Assembly (NCBI GenBank): GCA_963678705.1
Contig: OY783212.1
Coordinates: 5,766,001-5,830,000, forward strand
DNA length: 64,000 bases
Direction: 5' to 3'
DNA from: Panorpa germanica
Taxonomy: Eukaryota > Arthropoda > Insecta > Mecoptera > Panorpidae
The notes beneath the pieces are model-generated. The model was not told the DNA's origin, did no database searches, and was given only the letters and a program-made list of their open reading frames with translations. This document shows, piece after piece, positions 34,679-45,600 of this stretch. Numbering within the stretch: position 1 is the first letter of the stretch; each line of letters begins with the position of its first letter. Made by a program: the position numbers and the translations under genes.

Positions 34679-35571
34679 GTCAAAAAAGCAACAACAGCGA
34701 AAGAGATTTTGCAAGGAAAGAAAAAGTATTTTATCGGTATATTTTTGTAAAGAAATTATATTTCTTTAGTTGGTAACACTGACCAGTGATATTACAATTG
34801 CATTCTGGTCAGGTGAGCTAACGGTATATATTAGTTTTAGCTACTTTCATTGTAGTGTGTGTAGTGCAACGACTTCAACAAAATAAGTTGGTGCAAAGCT
34901 CGTCTGTCCATGGATATTTGGAACTGACAGAACTTACTGTGCATAATGTTAAGTTATTATAAAATTAGCCAAAAAAAAAATTGACAATTTAAATCATATG
35001 CCATTATAATTGACAATTATATGCATGCATCATACTCACAAATGACTATAATTGATATGTGTAGATCAAAAAGAGAAAAATAATGATTTAATATACTAGT
35101 ATATCGAAACAGCATACCACTTGCATAAAAATAATGTACCTATTTCTTTAATACTTTTCCAAGTACTCTCCCTTATATTCCTGAATACTTTATTATCTGG
35201 TTTTTGTGTTATTTTGTCTGTTTTATTTCTTCATTTTATCTTTTATACATTCTTAAATATTTTAAACTATTTGTTGGTGAATCGCGTATAAAACCTTTCT
35301 ATTTCTTGCTGATTTTATTTTTCTTACTCTCTGGGGACGTCGCACTCTCTAGCTTCGTAGCCAGTTTTTTTTTACTGCTTTGAAAACTGCTGGATTTAAC
35401 GTTTTCACTTCTGGGAATCGATAATGCATTTTCAGAAAGGTCTGCTAAGTTTTCTTATCACTTGTAAACTGTATTTATTCAATTTGTTGTTGTTTACTTT
35501 TAATGCTAAATTATTCATTGAATATGTAAATGTGTTCTGTTTAACAACCATATTTATTTTATTCTATTTAT

Positions 35572-36458
35572 CAGTGGCGTAGCTATAGCCGTATCAATGA
35601 TACTGGGCCCCCGGCCTACAGTAGCCCCAAACGTGTGTAAGCAAAATTTTTTTTTCACACTATTTGAAATCATTAATCCTGTTTCTAGAGCTCTACAGCA
35701 TGAAATTAATGACTTACACAGGCAGCTAGCATTTTACTAAGTAATCGAAAAGAATTGACTGAGTGAAGTAAGAAATCAAAATGCATTCCATGGTTTGCTG
35801 AGTTCAGACATCTAGCAAAAGAGTGGGGAGTAACAATAGTTTTCAAAAATAAAAGTAACGAGATAACGAAGTGTTTTTTTGATGAGCTAAATACAGTAAA
35901 GACATGTTAGTTGATCTTTATGAACAATTAATTGCTTTGAAAACATGCTTAAAATCTGAAATTCAGAAAATTCATTCCATTAAGGAACTCATGGAATTAT
36001 TGCTGATAAAATTCAATAGCTTTGCATCTAGTTTTCCGGAGGTAATAATAGCATGCTTTCTATTCTTGAACCGCCGGTTACAACTGCAAAAGCTGAAATT
36101 AAAACTGATAAAAAATTATCTAAACACTTCTATGGTACAGGAAAGGCTGTCAGACTTGTCACTATTGTCTATAGAGGCAGAAAATTTAGAAAAACTTAAA
36201 TCGTCTTCAACTACGAATGATTTAATAAATAAGTTCGCCGAACAAAAGGCAAGAAAAGTGTAAACTTTTTGATTTGAATTGTTCGGCTAGCTTAGTTCCT
36301 AGGAGTATTAATTGTAAATAATAACGTACAAACAGTATATAATTATTTTAATTCAATGCGAGCGTTTTTGTTCCTTTTGTGAAAAGCTTTACTTACCCAT
36401 CATTTGGGCCCCCAACAAATTTTGATACAGAGCCCGTCTAAGGCACGCTACGCCATTG
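35572..36458 (+). mobile_element. 887-bp decayed hAT transposon with TIRs and 8-bp target duplication
   Basis: Ends CAGTGGCGTAGC and (inverted) CAATGGCGTAGC. Flanks are CTATTTAT (35564-35571) and CTGTTTAA (36459-36466), matching at six of eight positions, as expected of an old hAT target duplication. Both ends include a GGGCCCCC-type GC patch. The interior holds the C-terminal part of a transposase, so this is an internally deleted copy. Confidence 0.7.
35904..36263 (+). pseudogene. hAT transposase C-terminal (dimerisation) relic
   Basis: The frame includes FASSFPEVIIACFLFL, KLKLIKNYLNTSM and ERLSDLSLLSIEAE, ending AEQKARKV. This is the hAT C-terminal pattern LKLIKNYLRSTMxQERLxxLxLLSIE...KxRxV seen in ZMYM1-like transposases. 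Over about 36050-36100 the expected LPVTTATAERSFS block is in another frame (EPPVTTAKAE), so two compensating frameshifts are present and the ORF is a chimera of frames. Upstream EFRHLAKEWG is a further remnant. Family members are about 600 residues or more; this one is not functional. Confidence 0.7.
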
Positions 36459-36899
36459 CTGTTTAAATACATTATTGAATTGAGAAAAGGTACAAGATAT
36501 AGCGAAAATACTGAACACGTTAATAATATATTGCGGTGGCAGGAGAAGTCGTCGGTTCGTAGAGTTGTGGAAATTCTAGTTTTCAATATTACAACCTTAT
36601 TTTCAAAATAGCGATAGCCCTAATACCGAAAATTCAAGTTTAAATCCAGGTTTGATTCTTTTACAAAATAAAAAAAGAAAATCACCAAAATTTTCAGTTA
36701 GATATAAGATTTCTCCGACTAAAAATAGAATTAAATTTTTCATTTTAAAATTATTTCCTTTGATTTAATATAAATATCCATTGTCTGTGGACATGAAAGG
36801 TTTTCCGTTGTTCCATAAAACAATTTCCAAGTTTCCAAAACAAATACGTGCTGGCAAACATTCATTCCGTCTCGTTCCTTTGATGAACAGGAAGAGTAT

Positions 36900-36912
36900 G
36901 GGGGGGGGGGGG
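36900..36912. repeat. Poly(G) run of 13
   Basis: Uninterrupted G run next to AT-rich DNA. Confidence 0.9.
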
Positions 36913-37500
36913 TTAAATAAAACGTCGGTCAACCGAAATCCATTCTTTTTATTTACCTTTGATAAATAAATATCAAAACTGTTTACATTGATTTTGAAAA
37001 TAAATGGATTTTTTTTATTAAAGAAATTAATTTCGAATAAGTTTAAAGTATGGATTCTTTTATTTTGAAACCAAATACTTATTGATTGTTTCATGAAATT
37101 TGTCCTTGAAATATTTTTTTTATAAATATTTGATAACACTACAGTGTTATGTAAAGTAATTAACACGGAAAATCCATTATACTTAAACGAAACTTAACAC
37201 ATTGCTCGCATTGTTCTTTTGCAGGGCTACCCAGAATCAGCAAGTGCCAATAATATTGTGCTTTTTTGTCACTGATTATATAACACATCTACAAATATAA
37301 ATGAAAATTAAATGCGGTTCGTTGATAAGCGCGTCACTTGAGAACGGGTGAATTGATTTGTTTTTTAATGTTCGAAATAGTATGAGTAAGGTTTTTAGAG
37401 AAAGAAAAATTGGAAAATTCTGCTTCTTTCTGTGGGATTTTTGTTTTTATGTGCGCGAGATTGGTTATAATACTGATAATAATTGTTGACTAACCATTAA

Positions 37501-37665
37501 TAATAGAAATTGTTTATACTTCTTTAATTTTGACAAATTGACATTACCATAAACTACACATAACCTCCAAAATGTGACAATCTGTCAAAATGCAGTAGGA
37601 TTTATTTTTAAAAGAAGTTTAATGTCAGTTTTTGAAAAATATAGAAGTGAAAACAATTTCTATTA
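37501..37665. mobile_element. 165-bp MITE-like inverted-repeat element
   Basis: TAATAGAAATTGTTTATACT... (37501-37523) and its inverted partner (37643-37665) match at 21 of 23 bases. Inner segments (TTTTGACAAATTGACATT and AATGTCAGTTTTT) also pair, so most of the unit can fold back. No coding capacity. A target duplication is not clear. Confidence 0.5.
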
Positions 37666-40440
37666 CTAATTGTTATTAAAAATATCAATTTTAATTATTT
37701 CACATACAATTTTGCCGAACTGTCAAAATTTATATTACTAACGATGCATACGCACCAACTAAATTAACTAAACTTAAATTAAAACACAAATATGAAAAGG
37801 AATGCTTAAACGAAAACCTGAAATCTAGATTGCAATATTAAATAAAAACAGTAAATTAAATATCGAAACAGTGAGTGGTAAAGAGGCTTGAGGCTTACTT
37901 AATGAGAATATGCTATATCATTTAAATTAAATACAAAATTAGAACAGTGGAAATGATACTTTAGAGAAGAATTTCTGTATTTCATATTTCGAAACACTCT
38001 GTTTGACAAATACAAATACTCGAGCAACATTGGCACTTATGAGGCGACAGTAAATGTTTCTGGTTTTTGTGCGCCCCGTTGAGCATTCCTCCTTATCCCT
38101 AAAATAGGGTTTGTTAAAGGGCTCAGACAATTAAACACAAGTTTATAATTCAATTGTTTTCCTTGAAAGCTCACTCTTGGTTTTAATAATTAATTCGTTT
38201 AGTTAGTCTTCTCCAGAGATGGGGAACCTCTATTAAATCACTTATCATTTTTCCAGCAAAACAAAAAAAAAATCTTATACAAATTTCTAGACACGGAGGG
38301 TCGATAATTGATGGAGAATAGTTTAGACTACACAGCTGTCGGTTGTACTTCGCCAAAGTCTCATTTAGAAATAGCCACACCTCTTATGTAGGCTGTTATT
38401 TATATTCAACACTAAAAGTGTTTTTTCATGGTAAAAAGGTTCTCATTCCCTGATCTGCTCGCTGCTCTTATATTGCAAACAAATTTACGTCATATCTGAT
38501 AATTGAATTTGTATTTTTACTTAAAATGAACAGATATGTCTTCATTTATGTCGACGGGCGTCATTTACAAAACCGCAGGTGGTGCGAGGCCAGGGTAACC
38601 GCCACCGCTGCCTCCCCCTTAAAAAAACCATTATATATTATATTTAATCTGTCTATGTTTGTAAATATTTTTAAGCTGTGTCATTTTCTAATACACCATA
38701 AAATATAAATGATAGGCTTTATTTGACTTACAGGTGTTTTACTATAGCGGTTACTTTGATTTTATTTTTTAGGAAGAAATCAAAATAAAGTTCTTGAGGT
38801 TTTTCATAGTGCAACTATTTTTCGATAATTTCTTTTTAAATTCTTGTTTATTAGCTAAGAATAAACTTAGTATTTTTAGTTTTAATTTAAGGCTTTAACA
38901 CCAAATGTAATTTTGAACTTTTAAAATCATGCGTCATGCGTCAGTAATATATATTAATTTTAATAATTACTATCCCTATTTAATATAAATTATTGAATTT
39001 AATATAAGTGATTTTATTTCTTTATATTTCACAAACTGAAACTTACACTTTAGGTTAAAACCTGAAATTAACACTAAAACTTCGTGAGTGGGAATGGGGC
39101 GTTACTAATAACGTTTACTAATCAATTTCGAAGTTTCTGAATTTTTGACCGTTTAGAATCCGAAATAATTGATAACAACTTTAGCAATTTTGAGGCTCAC
39201 CTCCCATTTGAACTACTTTCTATTATACACAAAAAATCTCTCGATAAAATTTTGAGCAAATTTAGGAGAGTGAAGAAAAATGTTTTTTAAACAAATTAAC
39301 ACAAAATAGCACTTCTCCGTTTTGTATTCTAGATATAATTTCAGATATCATTTATTTTTTAAATTCCAACACGTTCTTTCACGGTCTATGGGAATACGGC
39401 AACGCTGCGCGCAAAATTATCTGGACTAGTGTAAATTTAAAACATTTGATGAATTAATGCAGGTATATGTAGGTCTGTAGATGTTCTGACTATATTATAC
39501 TACGCTGAAACTACCTTAAACAATTAGCCACTGCCTTCATGATAAATATATTTTGTTTTTGAACAAATTAAAAAAATGTTTAAACATTTCTCATTTCTAG
39601 AATAATTTTAATGTGGATTTTGCAGCTATTATCACAAAGAGATAACTTTATATTAAAGAATAAGAATATTTTTATAAAAGTTTAAATTAGAAATTTTATT
39701 TTCATTTTTCTTTCTTTAAAAACACTTATATAGTTGTTTTCTTTATTTGTATAAAAGAAAACAATATTTATTTTCACAATAAAAGTTTGTTTGTTGGACA
39801 AAAAACTTTTTTACATATTACGTCAACATTTAATCGGATTTTATATTTTGATAAAACGTAACAGAAAATAAAATTACAAAAGTTTTCGTTATGCAAATTT
39901 CTATGTAACTGATAAAACTACAGAACGACAGTTATTGTGTTGAATGTTATTTTAGTATTTGTTGTTGTATGATATTCGTACCACTGTTCAACAGTTCATT
40001 TACTAGTGTTTTATAGGACATTTTCAAGTCATTTACATTTTCACGCATCAGTAGTCATTTGTAAAAAATTAAATTGTGTAAAAGTGTATTTGTTTGCGTG
40101 TTCAAGGTATAATTAAATTGGTAAATATTGAGATTAGCTACATCTTTTGTTTTGAATATTCTAAAAAAATTTCTGCATTTTTGTATGTTTTGTAACGCTG
40201 GTTGTATACTCAAACATGTACAAATCACTACCTAATATTCATTATACCACTTTCTATTTAGAATTAGTCAGTATTAATGATTAAAGTTGAAATTTCCAAT
40301 TTGAGGTTAGAAATAAAATTAGACTGTTCTATATATAAGTGAAAATGGCGTCACATTCCACATTTCAGATTTATTGATCAACTTTAACCATAAATACAGA
40401 CAATTTTTTTTATAAAAAATGTTATTATGAATATTACGTA
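37666..40440. other. Gene-free AT-rich stretch
   Basis: No exon or element recognised. There is a hairpin-forming stretch near 39,733-39,765 (TTGTTTTCTTTAT and its complement) and a small GC-rich patch at 38,550-38,620. Confidence 0.45.
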
Positions 40441-40830
40441 ATGTCCTCTGGGTGGCCGAGCTGGTTAGGTCATAGCTCTAACACTCAGCTGGTATGCGAA
40501 TGAGGGTATATTCCGTAGACATTGCACTGCGCGTGCCAATGGTGAACAGTGTTCCCCCTATACTTCCTTTCCTTCTTCCGGACGAACACGCTTCAGTGAT
40601 CATATTAGTTTGGGATGTTCTTCCCCAGCTTATACCTTCCATAAGTCCTACCTTCCACGTACACATGCAGATGCATTTTCGCAATGTTATGGTCTATAAA
40701 TTCTGGCATCGCACACCTTTAGGAGTGGAGGAAAAATCAATTAAGATTTACTGCACACAGTGTGTTGTATAATTCGTACTCCTAACACTCAGCTATGCTT
40801 AGGTCCGGGTTCGATTCCCGGAGAAGGAAT
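40441..40830 (+). mobile_element. tRNA-derived SINE split by a 291-bp insert with 13-bp direct repeats
   Basis: The left part has a tRNA-like head with A-box-like TGGCCGAGCTGGTTAGG (40452-40468). The right part has a canonical B box in GGGTTCGATTCCCGG (40805-40819) and an AAGGAATAAATG exit. CTAACACTCAGCT occurs at 40478-40490 and again at 40782-40794. Removing 40491-40794 brings A and B boxes to a spacing near that of tRNA genes. The insert itself has no poly(A), TIR or known coding sequence. The acceptor arms do not pair well enough for a functional tRNA. Confidence 0.55.
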
Positions 40831-42029
40831 AAATGTATTAACTCACTAAATGATAAACAAATCAAAAATAAACAAATATACCAACCACATAAATATACAA
40901 ATGTACAAAAACACACACAATTATTATTTTACGTAGTAATGTAGAAGTCGTAGTAATGTAATAAAAAAGAAATTACGTAATAATTTGTACATGTTTTAAC
41001 TATATTAAAAGCGCTGTAAAACATACAAAAATACAGTAGTTTTTTTAACAACTTTTAAAACAAAAAGTATATAAATAATTATAGATAACTTTGAGCTATA
41101 TGACTTATTGAGTTCACTTATTTAGTCATAAATGTAGTCATATACTCAGATGGAAGATATTTCTTGTGCGCATACATATTTGATCCTCAAAGTGTGGCAA
41201 GACGTGACAAGAAAGAGGGTGAGAGGGTATGTTGGATGTAAAAAACATTTTAATTTATGAATATATAATTCACTACATTATTCGTTTTGATTATTATATT
41301 AATATAATTTTTTCTCATTTTCCTTATGTATTTATAGTAATTTTACTATACCACCTACTATAAATTATTTAGATAATAATAGCCTTCCTTTTTAATATGA
41401 AAGCTGTTTTTATTATAGTGTTTAGATTTTCACCTTGTCAAATACATACGTACGAGTATATAAAAAGAACATCGTAAAAATATGAGTTATATTGTTTTTA
41501 ATTGAGCAATTATTTTCCCCATTTCATTAAAAATATGACAGTAAAACTGATCCCATTAAGAGCTTCACATAAACGACTTGTAATTTATTTTTTACAACCA
41601 GTGTTTACGATCGAGCTGTTGTCTAATAAAGGGAAATCTAAAAACGTGAAAATGCGGAAACATGCTAATGTTACACTGTTTTCCTGTGTCGTAAAGACCA
41701 AGGTAAAGTTTTATCTAACTCTCCTTGGATTTCTAATTTAAGAGTTATAATAAAACAAACACAATTCTAAAATAATGTAATTTTTATGTAAAAGTATAAA
41801 GCATTAGTCAACGAGTTTTTGTTTACTGGGTGTTTATTTTTTAAAACACTGTTTAAAATACATACGCGATCAATACAATGTCTTACATGTAATGCGAGCT
41901 GCACCACTGTCTCTTATTAACTCTAAAACTCATGCAAGGTGTCGTATGAGACACCACGCGAACTTTAAACTACGCTCGAGAGCTAGTAATTCAATTTAAA
42001 TTGAGAGGGGAGATCAAGGTATCATTTTT

Positions 42030-42615
42030 TAAATTTATTTATATTAATGTGCAACATATTAATTTTATTGTGTGAACATTATGTATGATTTGAAGTCGTT
42101 TGGAGTAAAACTATCGAAGATATAGAGTTTTAAGTCTTCACCTCTCTGGTTTGCTTTCGTTTTTCTTTGAAACTTTTAAACGCGTTTTTCTCACACTTAG
42201 CTTTTTCAGAGTTGGTGCCCTCTCTAGCTCAAAATCTACTGCACCGATCCTTCTGAAATTTTGCACACTCTTTCTTTACATAAATGCCGAGTTAACGCTG
42301 TCTAGTTTTTTTTTAATTATAACGTATTTTAAAATAACAAAGTAACTCGACAGGGTTACCTGCAGAAACTTATCAACTAATGAAATCTGATGATTTTCGT
42401 TTTTAGATTTCAAATAATCCAGTGATGAGTTACGAGTGACACCGCAATGTTACTTTTTTTTGTGACGTCTGCGGACATTCGCTGGAAATGGTTCATTTCT
42501 TGATATTTATTTATGAAAATTTCACAAAGTATTCTTGAAATGTTATTTTATCATGTAGTAATTATAGAAATAATTATATATTAACAGTGTTGTCAAAAAA
42601 CATTATCGAAAATTT
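42030..42615 (+). repeat. ~0.6 kb dispersed repeat, copy B
   Basis: Same order of landmarks as copy A at 7550, but lacking about 85 bp between AAAATAACAAAGT and CTCGACAGGGTTACC. Roughly 85-90% similar by eye over shared parts. Confidence 0.7.
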
Positions 42616-43430
42616 TGTATCGATTTATTTTTTATTTAATATACGTATCTCTGTTCACTGGATTTGTTTCAACAACACAGAAAAGATACGAGTGTTTAAA
42701 CAATATTGCAATCACAAGTCCATCGCTGTTTTTATGTTTTTATCATTGATACGTTCCCAAGGAAAGCTATAAATAAATCCGGAAGTAAAGTATGCAGTAA
42801 TATTGAATAGAATTCTAAAACCCTAATCTCTATCAAGACCTAGTTACGTTTGGCACTATTAAGCGAACTATTTTATCGTTTCTATTGTACGTTTTTTTCG
42901 TAATCAATTTCCGTGAATGTTTTTCCTTTGTAAACCTACATCAAACAACGTTATTTCGTTACATTTTACCTGGGTAATAAATTCTTTTTATTACATTACT
43001 AGCTGAGGGCTTATCGATAATCCTGCAAGTGACATGTTCTAAAGCCGGGCATTAAGCCCCATCTGGAACTCGTTTACAAGTAATCTGTTATTTTTACTCA
43101 CGTTTACTAGTGCTGAAGATTTACTTCAGAAATGAATATTTCAATATTGAAATATTATTAGTATAGAATTATTTTTAGAAGGTTCAATATTCATTGATAA
43201 TGATCCTACAAAAGAGGATTTATATCTGAAAAAAGAATTCATATTTGCTCTGGCATGGGTCGGCAAATTTACGTAATTTATGTCAATTGGAAGTGTTAAA
43301 TAAATGTGATATATTAACCGTAGAATTCATGACTCATTTTTTCTCATCCAAACGCATGACTAGGGTGTGATACACCCAACGCTTTTCACCTTTTTGTTTC
43401 TCTAGAAACATAACAACCATTTTAACCCAG

Positions 43431-43875
43431 TCCAGAAAAATAGAGGATTTGCGGAAAGGAGATAAGGACAAGAGGTGGATGACGGAGATAGAGAGAGTCA
43501 AGAGGAAATAGTAAAGATAGAGTGTTTATGCCTGTAATAGACATAAGTGGAGAAGTGAAAACGAAGAGAGGAGGCAGGAAGGATAGTGAAAAGATAATAG
43601 AGGGTTTGTCGAGAGGAGACAAGGAAGGCAAGAGGTGATAGATGAAGATAGAGGCAATAAGGAAGGAGAAGCAGGAAACGGTGAGAATAAAGAAGGAGTA
43701 GGGGACATGAAGAGAGAGAGGATCAAGAAAAAAAGAAACAGAAAGTACTATTCGAAGTAGTAATAGTCTAGAATAGTTTAAGTTTAGTTTTAACTTTGAA
43801 TTTATATGAAATGCATTAAGAAATATAATAATGTAGATTGTAAAGCCGAAAGGCACACAATTAATATAGTAAATA
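43431..43875 (+). repeat. LINE 3' region: purine-rich decayed ORF plus 3' UTR
   Basis: 43431-43745 is G/A-rich and reads in pieces as highly charged Arg/Glu/Lys peptide with stops, as in decayed LINE ORF2 C-termini. It is followed by TATGAAATGCATTAAG and GTAGATTGTAAAGCCGAAAG, the same 3' block as at 3690-3800. The 154-codon minus-strand frame here is a compositional artefact. Confidence 0.45.
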
Positions 43876-44984
43876 ATAACAACCATTTTAACCCATTTTG
43901 GACCTCCGTGTGTTTCACCACACGGCTATCTTTGACCAAATTTTAAACATATTTAAAAGGAAATAATTAAATGATTATTGAGCTTATTATTAGGTTTAGT
44001 ACTTTGCGAATATAAAAATACTTATTTTGGACAATTTTTACCTTTATTGTTGAAAAAGTGTCCAAAAATTCCTCCTTTTAATTAAAAAAATTATAAAATA
44101 AATAAAAATTAAAATTCAATTATTTGTTATGGCGTGTGCTGGCGAAAGTCCAAATATAATTTAAAAAATATTTTATGGCTTCAAAGTTACCAATCCTAAC
44201 CACCAGGTATCGGCGAAAAATGGCGTAAATGGCGCAGGGACCCATAACACTTAGTATAATGTACTGAATTTCTTGCATAAAATAAGACGCTCCTGAAAAT
44301 TTCACCATTATATTCCAACGTTGACAAATCCTAGTTATAAATAAGTTTAGGAAAAGACGGTTTATAGAAAAAGTAGGCTACCTGATTTAAAACATATTTG
44401 TGCAATATTTACTTCATAAACATAGTTCCTACTGTAAACGTTTAATATTAAAAGGTTCTTTGTATATTTTATTAGCAATTGAGCACTAAGTACTTTGCAA
44501 ATTGCGTTTTACATTACTAACAATGTTTACTTTATTACCCAATTGCTGTACAAGTTTCCAACTAAAATGAATCTAATTTGTTGGCGTGGTCAGTAACCGC
44601 TATTGGTTTTTGAAATTAGCTTGTGTAGTAGCCACTATTGTACGTGCTTTAAAGCTCGTGTAGTGTTGCCAGTGTTGGTGAATGCAACATACTCCTTTTA
44701 TGCCTTTTATTATATAATTCAGCGCTTTATAATTATCGTACATAATGAGCGGTATACTGTATTCAACTATCGGTGTGTTTTTAATTTAACTGCAGATCGA
44801 TTTAATAAATATTAATTAGCATTTGAGTATTATATTTACGTTTTATGTACAATTGCAATAGAATATATTTTTATATAGCAGATTAAAATGATCTTCAGAT
44901 GATCTTCTGGTAAGTTATGAATATTTATAGAAGTTTTTTATTTTATTTTTAGAAATAAGCATTGTTTAATTTAATCGATACAAA

Positions 44985-45600
44985 AGAAGCATATTTTCGA
45001 TAATTTTTTTTCACAACACAGTTAATATATGATTATTTATATAATTAATACATGATAAAATAACATTTATAGAATATTTTGTAAAATTTTCATAAATAAA
45101 TATCTAGAAATGAGCCATTGACAGCGAGTGTCCGCAAACTTCACCGTTTCATTGCGGTGCCACTCATAACTCAGCACTGAATTATCTGACATCAAAAAAC
45201 CAAAATGATTTCATTAGTTGATAAGTTTCTGCAGGTAACCATGTCGAGTTTTTTTTTCTTTTTATTGATTTTTCAATTTTTTACAGCACTTTGAAGTCAA
45301 AATACCGATTTTTCATAAAAAAGAAAACAGAAACTTTGTTATTTTAAAATACGTTAAAATTTAAAAAAAACCTCGATAGCGTTTACCTCTGCATTTATGT
45401 AAAGAAAGAGTGTGCAAAATTTCAAAAGGATCAGTGTAGAAAAAGCTAAGTATGAGAAAAACGCGTTTAAAAGTTCCAAAGAAATGCGAAACCAGACCAG
45501 AGAGGTGAAGACTTAAAACTCTATATCTCCGACAGTTTTACTCCAATCGACTTCAAATTTTCACACAATAAACTTAATATGTTGTACATTAATATAAATA
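44985..45600 (-). repeat. ~0.6 kb dispersed repeat, copy C (inverted)
   Basis: Reverse orientation relative to copies A and B. It lacks the GGTGCCCTCTCTAGCTC segment but retains the CACACTCTTTCTTTACATAA block, the TTTTGACTTCAAAGTGCTG segment missing from copy B, and the end near CGAAAATATGCTTC. Confidence 0.7.

Larger units (their letters stand above)
31522..35563. other. Gene-free stretch with repeats
   Basis: Apart from the hammerhead-like motif, a (TA)n run at 32376-32392 and the SINE copy at 34057-34678, this is AT-rich DNA without recognised exons. A GC-moderate patch at 33,060-33,310 was examined in all frames without finding a known protein. Confidence 0.45.

Noticed and set aside
40441-40830. 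Functional tRNA gene
   Set aside because: A- and B-box-like sequences are present, but they are separated by a 291-bp insert far longer than any tRNA intron expected here, and the acceptor arms do not pair.
43422-43886. 154-codon minus-strand ORF as a membrane protein gene
   Set aside because: It is the complement of a purine-rich tract and consists of Ser/Leu/Phe/Pro low-complexity sequence. The plus-strand LINE tail explains the region.
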